Source of the DNA: Rhizobacter sp. | GTDB taxonomy: Bacteria; Pseudomonadota; Gammaproteobacteria; Burkholderiales; Burkholderiaceae_C | DNA: 6,330 bases | Assembly (NCBI GenBank): GCA_025351675.1 | Contig: JANXVK010000410.1 | Span: 1 to 6,330 of the forward strand | Reading direction: 5' to 3' | In this document: in pieces, positions 1-6,316 of the stretch | Numbering within the stretch: the stretch's first letter is position 1 | Layout: each line of letters opens with the position of its first letter | Position numbers and translations under genes: made by a program | The notes under the pieces: generated by a model | What the model saw: only the letters and a program-made list of their open reading frames with translations | Databases searched by the model: none | What the model was told of the DNA's origin: nothing

Positions 1-341
1 CCGCCGCGCTCGCGCACGCGCTGCTCAATCGTGTTCAGCAGGCGCGTGTAGAGGCCCTGGCGCCGATGGGCCGGGTCGACCGCCGACAGGCCGATGTGGA
101 AGTCGCCGCCGACAACGAACCAGCCGCTGCTCAAGCCGACCAGGCGCTCGCCGTCGAACGCGCCGAGGCGGATGCGCTCGGGCTTCGGCAGCGCGGCGCG
201 CAACTCGGCATTGCGCGCTTCGGCCTCGGCGCCGATGAGCTCGCGCATGTAGTGCTGGCGCGCCGCGTCGCCGAAGATCGGCTCCGTCAACGCCGCCGCG
301 GCGGCTTCGTCGAAGGTCTCGACCTGACGGATCTCGACCAT
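1..341 (-). CDS. GNAT-family N-acetyltransferase, N-terminal part (cut by left edge)
   Basis: The first 113 residues read MVEIRQVETFDEAAAAALTE and onward without a stop to the window edge, so the C-terminus is missing. GNAT enzymes move an acetyl group from acetyl-CoA to an amine; the substrate here is unknown. The visible support is the central strand WFVVGGDFHIGLSAVDP followed by HRRQGLYTRLL, which matches GNAT motif A (the R/Q-x-x-G-x-G/A pyrophosphate loop, here R-R-Q-G-L-Y), and then an amphipathic helix (NTIEQRVRERG). The second G/A of the loop is Y, a tolerated variation. The ATG at 341 has GAGG 10 nt upstream and no ATG or GTG lies closely upstream in frame. It lies downstream of metK on the same strand, 129 nt away, so cotranscription is possible. 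Not typical RimI by sequence; family call only. Confidence 0.82.
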   Translation of the reverse strand, partial: MVEIRQVETFDEAAAAALTEPIFGDAARQHYMRELIGAEAEARNAELRAALPKPERIRLGAFDGERLVGLSSGWFVVGGDFHIGLSAVDPAHRRQGLYTRLLNTIEQRVRERG

Positions 342-403
342 CAGCGCGCTGCCTCGGTGCTTACAGGCCGGCTGCGGCCCGCAGCATGGCGGCCTTGTGG
401 TCT

Positions 404-454
404 GCGTTCACGTCGCTTCGCGACATGAACTTCGCCCCAAGGCGAACGAGGCGC
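404..454 (+). repeat. Dispersed imperfect palindromic repeat, copy A (metK/GNAT gap)
   Basis: The 25-nt core 404-428 matches the minus strand of 3732-3756 at 22 of 25 positions. Similarity continues with small gaps to the shared CGAGGCGC at 447-454 (minus strand of 3707-3714). Read on the minus strand, 406-430 forms an 11-bp stem (one G-U pair) with a 3-nt loop, and 431-446 forms an adjoining 6-bp stem TTCGCC/GGCGAA with a 4-nt loop. Neither is followed by a T run, so a simple intrinsic terminator for metK is not supported, although the hairpins could protect the metK mRNA 3' end. It resembles a REP-like intergenic element. I know of no named family for it. Confidence 0.6.
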
Positions 455-470
455 TGCGCGCCTGCCGGGC

Positions 471-1652
471 TCATCGCCCGGCCGCTGCACGCAGCGCGTT
501 CGCCTTGTCAGTGCGTTCCCAGGTGAACTCCGGCTCCTCGCGACCGAAGTGGCCGTAGGCGGCGGTCTTCTCGTAGATCGGACGCAGCAGGTCGAGCATC
601 TGGATGATGCCCTTCGGGCGCAGGTCGAAGTGCTCCTGCACCAGTGCCGAAAGCTTGTCGTCCGACATCACGCCGGTGCCTTCGGTATAGACCGTGACGT
701 TCATCGGGCGCGCGACGCCGATCGCGTAGGCGACCTGAATCTCGCATTGCCGCGCCAGACCGGCGGCGACGATGTTCTTCGCGACGTAACGCGCGGCGTA
801 CGCGGCCGAGCGGTCGACCTTGCTCGGGTCTTTGCCCGAGAACGCGCCGCCACCGTGCGGGCAGGCGCCGCCATAGGTGTCGACGATGATCTTGCGACCG
901 GTCAGGCCGCAATCGCCCTGCGGGCCGCCGATGACGAAGCGGCCGGTCGGGTTGATCAGGAACTTGGTGTCGTTCAGCCATTCCTTCGGCAGCACCGGGC
1001 GGATGATCTCTTCGATGATGGCTTCAACGAACGAGGCCTTCATTTTCGTCGGCGTCTCGCTCTGGTCGGGGTGGTGCTGGGTCGACAGCACGACCGTGTC
1101 GATCGAATGCGGCTTGCCGTCGACATAGCGCATCGTGACCTGGCTCTTCGCATCGGGCCGCAGGAACGGCAGGCGGCCGTCCTTGCGCAGCTGCGCCTGG
1201 CGCTCGACGAGGCGGTGCGCGTAGTAGATCGGCGCGGGCATCAGTTCGGGGGTTTCGTCGCAGGCGTAGCCGAACATCAGGCCTTGGTCGCCGGCGCCGA
1301 TGTTCAGATGATCGTCGCTCGCATGGTCGACGCCTTGGGCGATGTCGTTGCTCTGCTTGTCGTAGCAGACCATCACCGCGCAGCCCTTGTAGTCGATGCC
1401 GTACTCGGTGTTGTCGTAGCCGATGCGCTTGATCGTGTCGCGCGCGACCTGAATGTAGTCGACGTGCGCGTTGGTGGTGATCTCACCCGCCAGCACGACG
1501 AGACCGGTGTTCGTCAGCGTCTCGGCGGCGACGCGCGAGCGCGGGTCTTGCGCGAAGATCGCGTCGAGAATGGCGTCGGAGATCTGGTCGGCGACCTTGT
1601 CGGGGTGGCCCTCGGAGACGGTCTCGGATGTAAAAAGGAAATCGTTCGACAC
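471..1652 (-). CDS. metK: S-adenosylmethionine synthetase (methionine adenosyltransferase)
   Basis: This 393-residue cytosolic enzyme makes S-adenosylmethionine from methionine and ATP, releasing phosphate and pyrophosphate; it is normally a tetramer needing Mg2+ and K+. The sequence is complete and highly typical. The N-terminal [20 protein letters not shown] (about residues 7-26) carries the ATP/metal-binding His16, Asp18 and Lys19. Signature 1 [11 protein letters not shown] is at 119-129, and the glycine-rich signature 2 GGGAFSGKD is at 267-275. Length fits the family (384 in E. coli). The GTG start at 1652 is chosen because GGGAG lies 7 nt upstream and the protein then begins SNDFLFTSE, as in relatives; an in-frame TTG at 1676 would add 8 unconserved residues. 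The gene diverges from lpxL. The leader upstream may be regulatory. Certain as to function. Confidence 0.98.
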   Translation of the reverse strand: MSNDFLFTSETVSEGHPDKVADQISDAILDAIFAQDPRSRVAAETLTNTGLVVLAGEITTNAHVDYIQVARDTIKRIGYDNTEYGIDYKGCAVMVCYDKQSNDIAQGVDHASDDHLNIGAGDQGLMFGYACDETPELMPAPIYYAHRLVERQAQLRKDGRLPFLRPDAKSQVTMRYVDGKPHSIDTVVLSTQHHPDQSETPTKMKASFVEAIIEEIIRPVLPKEWLNDTKFLINPTGRFVIGGPQGDCGLTGRKIIVDTYGGACPHGGGAFSGKDPSKVDRSAAYAARYVAKNIVAAGLARQCEIQVAYAIGVARPMNVTVYTEGTGVMSDDKLSALVQEHFDLRPKGIIQMLDLLRPIYEKTAAYGHFGREEPEFTWERTDKANALRAAAGR

Positions 1653-1659
1653 TCTTAAA

Positions 1660-1664
1660 CTCCC
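1660..1664 (-). promoter_or_regulatory. Shine-Dalgarno that sets the metK GTG start
   Basis: GGGAG on the minus strand, 7 nt before GTG at 1652. It decides between the GTG and the upstream in-frame TTG at 1676. A CUCC segment further up the leader (minus strand of 1707-1710) could pair with its GGAG, which would offer a way to hide the site; that pairing is inference. Confidence 0.75.
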
Positions 1665-1719
1665 AAAAGGTTGCAAGGCTTGCGTTGCCGGCCTGAAACT
1701 CTGGAAGGAGCGGCGAACG

Positions 1720-1806
1720 CTTTAGCGGCATTTGTTGAACGGCGCCTTGGTGCCATCCGGCGCCGGCCTCCGTGAGAAGCCTGCGCATCGCCCGCAAGTA
1801 GTTCAA
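1720..1806 (-). ncRNA. Candidate structured metK leader (possible SAM-sensing element)
   Basis: Read 5' to 3' on the minus strand, the metK leader contains these complementary segments. UUGAAC (1806-1801) pairs with GUUCAA (1741-1736), closing the domain. Inside are UGCG/CGCA; GGCUUC (1781-1776) with GAGGCC (1770-1765); and CGGCGCC (1765-1759) with GGCGCCG (1746-1740) around a 12-nt loop. That last stem competes with the closing stem for its outer pair(s) and shares one base with the preceding stem. GGCA in the 12-nt loop (1754-1751) can pair with UGCC (1730-1727) just 3' of the domain as a pseudoknot, directly before GCUAAAG (1726-1720). GUUCAACAA...GCUAAAG resembles the 3' half of SAM-II riboswitches, and metK is a fitting target. 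Against it: the GAUUU loop of SAM-II is not seen, and GC-rich DNA makes hairpins easily. It could be a divergent SAM-II relative, another leader class or chance. Confidence 0.35.
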
Positions 1807-1826
1807 ATTAACTCGGCGATGACTCG

Positions 1827-1832
1827 ATTATA
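1827..1832 (-). promoter_or_regulatory. Consensus -10 box of the putative metK promoter
   Basis: TATAAT on the minus strand, a perfect sigma-70 -10 hexamer in otherwise GC-rich DNA. Transcription would begin near 1820, giving a metK leader of roughly 168 nt. The -35 is weak: GGAACA with a 16-bp spacer matches only three of six consensus bases and would lie inside the lpxL coding region. The box overlaps the -10-like sequence read the other way for lpxL, so the two divergent promoters may compete. Confidence 0.5.
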
Positions 1833-1834
1833 AA
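1829..1834 (+). promoter_or_regulatory. -10-like hexamer next to the lpxL start codon
   Basis: TATAAA, five of six consensus bases, only 4 nt before the ATG at 1839. The usual spacing puts the transcript start at or within a few bases of that ATG, implying a leaderless or nearly leaderless mRNA. A weak -35-like TTAACT lies at 1808-1813 with a short 15-bp spacer. A promoter further upstream is equally possible. Confidence 0.3.
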
Positions 1835-1838
1835 GAAG

Positions 1839-2804
1839 ATGCTGAGCCTGTTCCGCTGGCTTGCCCGCCGGCCCCTGTGGTTTCTGCACGCGATCGGCGC
1901 CGCGCTGGGCTGGATCACCTACTGGGCGTCGCCTTCCTACCGACGGCGCTTTCGCGAGAACGCGCGTCAGGCCGGCGTCTCGCCCGCCGAGGCGCGGCCG
2001 GCGATCGCATCGGCCGGGCGCATGGTCGCCGAGGCGCCGTTCCTGTGGATGCGGCCTGCCGGTCAACCGATCGGCCCGCAGCTCAACTGGCAAGGCCGCG
2101 AACTGATCGAGAGTGCATTGCGTGCCGGCCGCGGCGTGGTGCTGCTGACCCCGCACATGGGCAGCTTCGAGGTCACCGCGCAGGCGATCGCGCAAGACCT
2201 CGCCGCCGCGCACGGCCCGATCACCGTGCTGTACCGGCCGGCGCGCAAAGCCGCGCTGCGCGAGGTGATGGACCAGTCGCGCGCGCGCCCCGGCGTCGCG
2301 ACCGCACCGGCCACGCTCGCCGGCGTGCGCCAGATGATGCGTGCGCTGCGCCGCGGCGAGGCCGTCGGCCTGCTGCCCGACCAAGTGCCGCCCGACGGCA
2401 TGGGCGTGTGGGTGCCTTTCTTCGGCAAGCCGGCGTACACGATGACGTTGGCCGCGCGGCTGGTGCAACAAACCGGCGCGCTGCCGTTGCTGATCTGGGG
2501 CGAGCGCTTGGCGGGTGGTGCCGGTTACACGGTGCGGGTCAGCGAACTGGGCGAGACCTTGCCGACGATGGATGCCGCTCAGGCCGACGCCGGGCCGCCC
2601 CAACGCGACCTGACCCCAAGGGCCACGCAAGGCCCCTTCGTGGCCCACGGGGGCGGACGCCGCGAAGCGGCGGCCTCGGGGCACCCTCAGGCAGAATCCG
2701 CCGCCATCATCAACCGGGCGATGGAGCGGCTGATCCGGCAGTGCCCGCAGCAGTATCTGTGGGGCTACAACCGGTACAAACAGCCGCGCTCGGCAGAAAA
2801 ATAG
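1839..2804 (+). CDS. lpxL: Lipid A biosynthesis acyltransferase, HtrB/LpxL family (first of two), with an in-frame insertion
   Basis: This 321-residue inner-membrane enzyme should transfer a secondary acyl chain from acyl-ACP to a lipid A precursor. An N-terminal hydrophobic segment (about 13-30, FLHAIGAALGWITYW) would anchor it. The catalytic H-x4-D/E motif is TPHMGSFE, with His106 and Glu111. The substrate-site motif LLPDQVPPDGMGVWVPFFG lies at about 178-196, and the conserved C-terminal QQYLWGYNRYK precedes the end. The ATG is bounded by an in-frame TAA at 1809 and has only a weak AAGAAG adjoining it. Length exceeds the usual roughly 290 because residues about 253-287 are an extra Gly/Arg/Ala/Pro-rich stretch encoded by two palindromes, between the catalytic domain and the conserved C-terminus. 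A second family member follows after 14 nt. The family is secure; which acyl chain or position it uses cannot be told. Confidence 0.9.
   Translation: MLSLFRWLARRPLWFLHAIGAALGWITYWASPSYRRRFRENARQAGVSPAEARPAIASAGRMVAEAPFLWMRPAGQPIGPQLNWQGRELIESALRAGRGVVLLTPHMGSFEVTAQAIAQDLAAAHGPITVLYRPARKAALREVMDQSRARPGVATAPATLAGVRQMMRALRRGEAVGLLPDQVPPDGMGVWVPFFGKPAYTMTLAARLVQQTGALPLLIWGERLAGGAGYTVRVSELGETLPTMDAAQADAGPPQRDLTPRATQGPFVAHGGGRREAAASGHPQAESAAIINRAMERLIRQCPQQYLWGYNRYKQPRSAEK
2614..2682 (+). repeat. Tandem GC-rich hairpins embedded in frame in lpxL
   Basis: Hairpin 1 pairs CCCC (2614-2617) with GGGG (2649-2652) and, past a 2x2 internal loop, GGGCCACG (2620-2627) with CGTGGCCC (2639-2646). Hairpin 2 pairs CGCCGC (2658-2663) with GCGGCG (2667-2672) around GAA. 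The DNA encodes the extra, low-complexity residues about 253-287 of the acyltransferase and keeps the frame open. Its structure is like REP-type intergenic elements rather than coding sequence. True boundaries are uncertain, perhaps 2592-2700. No second copy exists in the window. Confidence 0.55.
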
Positions 2805-2818
2805 AACGAGGAGTGAGG

Positions 2819-3694
2819 TTGGGCGCGCGAATTCTGCTGGCTTTGCTGTGGCTGTTGCATTGCCTGCCACTGGGTGCGCAGGCGTGGCTCGGCCGCGGCT
2901 TGGGCCGGCTGCTCTACCCGCTGGCGACAGCGCGCCGCCGCATCGCGCTGCGCAACATCGCGCTGTGCTTCCCCGAGCAGGCGCACGCCGAGCACGAGGC
3001 GCTGGCGCGCGAACACTTTCAATGGCTGGGCCGCAGCATCCTCGAGCGCGGGCTGCTCTGGTACGCCTCGCCCGCGCGGCTGAAGCGCCTGATCCACGTC
3101 GAGGGCGACGTGACGCTGGCCGAACGCAGCGAGCGCCCCGTGATGTGGCTGGCGCCGCATTTCATGGCGCTCGACGTCGCCGGCGTCTCGGTGCTGCTGT
3201 TCCAGACGCGCAAGGCCATCTCGATCTACCAGAAACAGAGTGATCCGGTGATGGACGCCGCGATCCGCCGCGGCCGCCTGCGCCTGGGCAATGCCGAAAT
3301 CTTCCCACGCGACGAAGCCGGCAAGGCGCTGTTCCGCGCGATCCGCCGCGGCGACGCGTTCTTCAACCTGCCCGACATGGACTTCGGCGAGCGCGACGCC
3401 GCCTTCGTGCCGTTCTTCGGCATTCCCGCGGCCACGCTGCTCGCGCCGTCGCGGCTCGCGCGCGCGCTGAACATGGTCGTGCAGCCGGTCGTCGCCGAAA
3501 CGCTGCCGGGCGGCGCAGGCTACCGCGTGCGCTTTCTGCCGGCATGGACCGACTTCCCGACCGACGACCCGCTGGCCGATACCGCACGCATGAACGAATG
3601 GATCGAGTCCGAGATTCGGCGGCTGCCGGCGCAGTACCTGTGGGTGCACAAGCGTTTCAAGACGCGACCGCAGGGCCAGGGCACCTTGTACTGA
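2819..3694 (+). CDS. Lipid A biosynthesis acyltransferase, HtrB/LpxL-LpxM family (second of two)
   Basis: About 291 residues. It starts with a hydrophobic anchor ([20 protein letters not shown]), as expected for an inner-membrane acyltransferase that uses acyl-ACP to add a secondary chain to lipid A. The catalytic H-x4-D motif is APHFMALD, with His114 and Asp119. Further family marks are IYQKQSDP, the NLPDMDFG...[11 protein letters not shown] block, and the C-terminal [13 protein letters not shown]. The start is uncertain: the TTG at 2819 has GAGGAG 5 nt upstream, while the GTG at 2813 lies too close to that site but would give a plausible MRLGAR N-terminus. The gene begins 14 nt after its paralogue ends and is probably cotranscribed with it. 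The two proteins are clearly diverged (Glu versus Asp in the motif), so they likely add different chains. It is the LpxM-like candidate, but the role assignment is inference. Confidence 0.92.
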   Translation: MGARILLALLWLLHCLPLGAQAWLGRGLGRLLYPLATARRRIALRNIALCFPEQAHAEHEALAREHFQWLGRSILERGLLWYASPARLKRLIHVEGDVTLAERSERPVMWLAPHFMALDVAGVSVLLFQTRKAISIYQKQSDPVMDAAIRRGRLRLGNAEIFPRDEAGKALFRAIRRGDAFFNLPDMDFGERDAAFVPFFGIPAATLLAPSRLARALNMVVQPVVAETLPGGAGYRVRFLPAWTDFPTDDPLADTARMNEWIESEIRRLPAQYLWVHKRFKTRPQGQGTLY

Positions 3695-3706
3695 ACCGAC
3701 GACAGC

Positions 3707-3756
3707 GCGCCTCGCGCGCTGCGGCGCAGGCTCATGTCGCGCAGCGAGGTGAAGGC
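3707..3756 (-). repeat. Dispersed imperfect palindromic repeat, copy B (upstream of dapF)
   Basis: This is the minus-strand counterpart of the element at 404-454; the 25-nt cores differ at three positions. The palindrome is less perfect than in copy A, with two unpaired positions in the middle of the stem. An additional pairing CCTCGCGCGC with GCGC-A-GCGAGG spans 3710-3748 on the plus strand. It fills much of the 95-nt gap between the second acyltransferase and dapF and may affect read-through into dapF. Confidence 0.6.
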
Positions 3757-3777
3757 GGCGCAGCCGACTGCCGAAGC

Positions 3778-3783
3778 CATAAT
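3778..3783 (+). promoter_or_regulatory. -10-like hexamer just upstream of dapF
   Basis: CATAAT, five of six consensus bases, ends 6 nt before the dapF ATG, and no Shine-Dalgarno is visible upstream of that ATG. Transcription from here would start at about the A of the ATG. No recognisable -35 is present, so support is weak; read-through from the acyltransferase genes is an alternative. Confidence 0.22.
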
Positions 3784-3789
3784 CACGCG

Positions 3790-4656
3790 ATGAAGCTGAA
3801 GTTCACCAAGATGCAGGGCGCCGGCAACGACTTCGTCGTGCTCGACGGCACGCGCGCGCCGGTGGAACTGACGCCTGAACAAATCCGGAAGCTCGGCGAC
3901 CGGCGTTTCGGCATCGGCGCCGACCAGATTCTGATGGTCGAGCGCAGCGATGTGCCCGGCATCGATTTCGGCTACCGCATCTTCAACGGCGGCAGCGGCG
4001 ACGAGGTCGAGCACTGCGGCAACGGCGCGCGCTGCTTCGTGCGCTATGTCAACGAGCACGGTCTGAGTGACAAGCGCTCCCTGCGCGTCGCGACCCTGAA
4101 CAACGTGCTGGAGCTGCGCCTGCAGAACGACGGCCGCGTCACGGTCGACATGAACGCGCCGATCTTCGAGCTGGCCCGCGTGCCGTTCGATGCGAGCGGC
4201 CTGACGGCCCGCGAGGTCGGCTCGTTCGCGATGTGGCCGCTCGATGTGGGCGATCAGATCGTCGAGGTCGCGGTGCTGTCGATGGGCAACCCGCACGCGG
4301 TGCAGCTCGTCGCCGACATCGACAGCGCGCCGGTCGCGAGCATCGGCCCGGCGGTCGAAAGCCATGCGCGCTTTCCGCGCCAGATGAACGCCGGCTTCAT
4401 GCAAGTCGTCGACCGCACGCACATCCGCCTGCGCGTGCACGAGCGCGGCGCGGGCGAGACGTTGGCGTGCGGCACCGGTGCATGTGCGGCAGTCGTCGCC
4501 GGCATCCGCCTCGGGCTGCTCGATTCGCGGGTCGATGTCGACGCGCGCGGCGGGCGCCTCACCATCGAATGGCAGGGCGGCGCGAACAACGACAACGCGC
4601 ACGTGCTGATGACCGGCCCGGCCGAAACAGTTTTTGACGGAGAGATTGAACTATGA
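3790..4656 (+). CDS. dapF: Diaminopimelate epimerase
   Basis: This 288-residue cytosolic, cofactor-independent epimerase converts LL-diaminopimelate to meso-diaminopimelate, the precursor of lysine and the peptidoglycan cross-linking residue. The N-terminus [17 protein letters not shown] (from residue 4) is the family hallmark. The two catalytic cysteines are in place: Cys76 in EHCGNGARC and Cys227 in [10 protein letters not shown], corresponding to Cys73 and Cys217 of E. coli. The substrate-binding SMGNPHAV and the C-terminal [15 protein letters not shown] are also present. The segment [11 protein letters not shown] near residue 265 may be slightly longer than in E. coli, without consequence for the call. 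The ATG at 3790 starts exactly at the conserved N-terminus, but there is no evident ribosome-binding site. Its stop overlaps the DUF484 start (ATGA), indicating translational coupling. Confidence 0.98.
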   Translation: MKLKFTKMQGAGNDFVVLDGTRAPVELTPEQIRKLGDRRFGIGADQILMVERSDVPGIDFGYRIFNGGSGDEVEHCGNGARCFVRYVNEHGLSDKRSLRVATLNNVLELRLQNDGRVTVDMNAPIFELARVPFDASGLTAREVGSFAMWPLDVGDQIVEVAVLSMGNPHAVQLVADIDSAPVASIGPAVESHARFPRQMNAGFMQVVDRTHIRLRVHERGAGETLACGTGACAAVVAGIRLGLLDSRVDVDARGGRLTIEWQGGANNDNAHVLMTGPAETVFDGEIEL

Positions 4657-5351
4657 CCAGCGGCGTGCAAGGCATCACCGAAACCGACATCGCCAACTAC
4701 CTGGCGAACACGCCCGGCTTTTTCGAGCGCCACGCCGAGCTGCTCGGCAGCGTGCAGTTGACCAGCCCGCACGGCCAGCGCGCGGTCTCGCTGCAGGAGC
4801 GCCAGATGGAGATGCTGCGCGACAAGATCCGCGGCCTCGAAGGCAAGATCATCGAGATGATCCGCTACGGCCAGGACAACGTCTCGATCGCCGACCGCCT
4901 GCACCGCTGGACGCGCACGCTGATGCTGGTGGCGCAGCCCGCCGACCTGCCGGGCGTGCTGGTGCGCGAGCTGATGCACCAGTTCATGATTCCGCAGGCC
5001 GGCATCCGCGTCTGGGGCGCGGCCGCGGGCTTCGCGACGCACGACTTCGCGCAGCCTGTCGGCGACGACATCAAGCTCTTCGCCGGCAGCCTGAGCCTGC
5101 CGTACTGCGGCGTGAACTCCGGCTTCGAGGCCGCCCAGTGGCTGGCCGAGCCGACCGGCGCGAAGTCGATGACGATGATCCCGCTGCGTGCCGATGCTGC
5201 CGAGAGCACGCCGACTGCGGCTTTCGGCATGTTGGTGCTGGCCTCGCCCGACCCGACCCGCTACACCGCCGACATGGGCACCGAGTTTCTCGCGCGCATC
5301 GGCGAGATCGCCGGCGCCGCGCTGTCGCGCTTGCTGCCGGTGCGTGGCTGA
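4653..5351 (+). CDS. DUF484 family protein (conserved partner of dapF and xerC)
   Basis: 232 residues matching the DUF484 family, whose E. coli member YigA likewise lies between dapF and xerC. Residues about 8-35 ([20 protein letters not shown]) are the characteristic N-terminal helical segment. A likely coiled coil with heptad-like charged residues follows at about 46-75 ([20 protein letters not shown]). The rest, from about 90, looks like a GAF-type alpha/beta fold ([24 protein letters not shown]), with a final helix [19 protein letters not shown]. No catalytic residues, signal peptide or membrane segment are seen. Its biochemical role is unknown; position suggests, but does not prove, a link to cell wall or chromosome resolution. 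The ATG overlaps the dapF stop by 4 nt and has GGAG at 4639-4642. Its end overlaps xerC by 8 nt. Confidence 0.93.
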   Translation: MTSGVQGITETDIANYLANTPGFFERHAELLGSVQLTSPHGQRAVSLQERQMEMLRDKIRGLEGKIIEMIRYGQDNVSIADRLHRWTRTLMLVAQPADLPGVLVRELMHQFMIPQAGIRVWGAAAGFATHDFAQPVGDDIKLFAGSLSLPYCGVNSGFEAAQWLAEPTGAKSMTMIPLRADAAESTPTAAFGMLVLASPDPTRYTADMGTEFLARIGEIAGAALSRLLPVRG

Positions 5352-6261
5352 AGACGACGATATTCGACGCCACCTCGTTCACCTCGAGGTCGAGCGCCGG
5401 CTCGCAGCGCGCACGCTGCAGCTCTACCGCGAGGCCTTCGTTCGGTTGACCGATTTCGCCGCGGCGCAGACGCTGCCGTTGCGCGAGGTGCAGGTGCATC
5501 ACATTCGCCGCTGGGCCGCGTCGCTGCACGGCCGGGGCCTCGGGCCGCGCAGCATCGCGCTGGTGCTGTCGGCGTGGCGCGGCTTGTATCGGTGGCTCGG
5601 GCGCGACGGCCTGGTCGCGCTGAATCCCGTCGACGGTGTGCGCGCACCCAAGGCCGCGAAGCCGTTGCCGAAGGCACTTTCTGTCGACCTCGCGATGGCG
5701 CTGGCCGACGCGCCGGAAGCAACGGATTCACCCACCGTCGAAGCACGCGACCAGTGCATCGTCGAGCTGCTGTACGGCTGCGGGTTGCGCGTCAGCGAGT
5801 TGGTCGGCCTCGACCTGAACCCCGGCGGCGAAGGTTGGATCGATGCCGCGGACGCGACCGCACACGTGCTCGGCAAGGGCAGCAAGCGGCGCGGCGTGCC
5901 GGTCGGCGCATCGGCGCTGAAGGCGCTGCAGGCCTGGCTCGCGCTGCGATCCGAACTGGCACGCGACGACGAACCCGCGCTGCTCGTCGGCGCGCGCGGC
6001 GCGCGGATCAGCGCCGGCCAGGTGCGCACGCGCCTGAAGCTGCGCGCGCTGCGCGCGGGGCTGCCCACGCACGTGCACCCGCACATGCTGCGGCACTCGT
6101 TCGCGACCCACGTGCTGCAATCGAGCGGCGACCTGCGCGCGGTCCAGGAACTGCTCGGCCACGCCAACATCACGACCACGCAGGTCTACACCCAGCTCGA
6201 TTTCGGGCACCTGTCGAAGGTCTACGACGCGGCGCATCCGCGCGCGAAGAAGCGCGACTGA
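5344..6261 (+). CDS. xerC: Tyrosine site-specific recombinase XerC
   Basis: This 305-residue recombinase acts with XerD at the dif site near the terminus to resolve chromosome dimers at division. The N-terminal SAM-like DNA-binding domain (about 5-90) reads HLVHLEVERRLAARTLQLYR and onward. The catalytic domain has every expected residue: Arg149 in GCGLRVSEL, Lys178 in GKGSKRR, His247 and Arg250 in HPHMLRHSFATH, His273 in LLGHANI, and the nucleophile Tyr282 in TTTQVYTQL. The GTG at 5344 is chosen because the protein then begins right at the conserved N-terminus and has the family length (298 in E. coli). It overlaps DUF484 by 8 nt and has no strong ribosome-binding site, so translation probably depends on coupling. 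The frame is open further upstream, but that part overlaps DUF484 and is not conserved. The dapF-DUF484-xerC context argues for housekeeping XerC rather than a phage integrase. Confidence 0.97.
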   Translation: MAEDDDIRRHLVHLEVERRLAARTLQLYREAFVRLTDFAAAQTLPLREVQVHHIRRWAASLHGRGLGPRSIALVLSAWRGLYRWLGRDGLVALNPVDGVRAPKAAKPLPKALSVDLAMALADAPEATDSPTVEARDQCIVELLYGCGLRVSELVGLDLNPGGEGWIDAADATAHVLGKGSKRRGVPVGASALKALQAWLALRSELARDDEPALLVGARGARISAGQVRTRLKLRALRAGLPTHVHPHMLRHSFATHVLQSSGDLRAVQELLGHANITTTQVYTQLDFGHLSKVYDAAHPRAKKRD

Positions 6262-6272
6262 GTGGTGCACCC

Positions 6273-6316
6273 GGCGGCGGGTACGCCGCCACCCGCCGGG
6301 CGGGTCCCGGCCCGCC
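6273..6316 (+). terminator. Two consecutive GC hairpins after xerC (possible transcript end)
   Basis: GGCGGCG (6273-6279) pairs with CGCCGCC (6284-6290) around a GGTA loop. GGCGGG (6299-6304) pairs with CCCGCC (6311-6316) around 6 nt. They begin 12 nt after the xerC stop, a natural place for an operon end. No T run follows, so they are not a canonical intrinsic terminator; they may stabilise the 3' end, or be a chance product of high GC. Confidence 0.35.

Noticed and set aside
371..385. Near-perfect palindrome GCTGCGGCCCGCAGC between metK and the acetyltransferase gene
   Set aside because: A 6-bp stem of this composition is common in such GC-rich DNA, no T run follows, and no second copy was seen, so neither terminator nor operator is supported.
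66..428. A 120-codon open frame on the plus strand at the left end
   Set aside because: It lies opposite the acetyltransferase frame, which has a clear acetyl-CoA motif; the plus-strand product has no family features, and its end runs into the palindromic repeat.
549..1658. A 369-codon open frame on the plus strand, opposite metK
   Set aside because: It is the antisense shadow of metK in high-GC DNA; the protein is Arg/Asp/Val/Ala-biased with no recognisable domain, while the metK frame is fully conserved.
1653..1838. SAH or SAM-I riboswitch upstream of metK
   Set aside because: The conserved sequences I know for those classes (for example the GAGGAGCG and CCAGGCUCG segments of the SAH class) are absent; only a partial SAM-II-like resemblance is kept as a candidate.
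1877..2812. Upstream extension of the second acyltransferase frame across the first
   Set aside because: The frame is open by chance but Arg/Ala-rich and unconserved; family homology starts only after about 2819.
5188..5343. Upstream extension of the xerC frame inside DUF484
   Set aside because: The extra residues are Arg/Pro-rich, lack XerC similarity and overlap a conserved gene; GTG 5344 gives the normal family length.
5344..6261. A mobile-element or phage integrase reading of the tyrosine recombinase
   Set aside because: Gene order dapF-DUF484-xerC, length and sequence fit housekeeping XerC; no tRNA, attachment site or phage genes are present.
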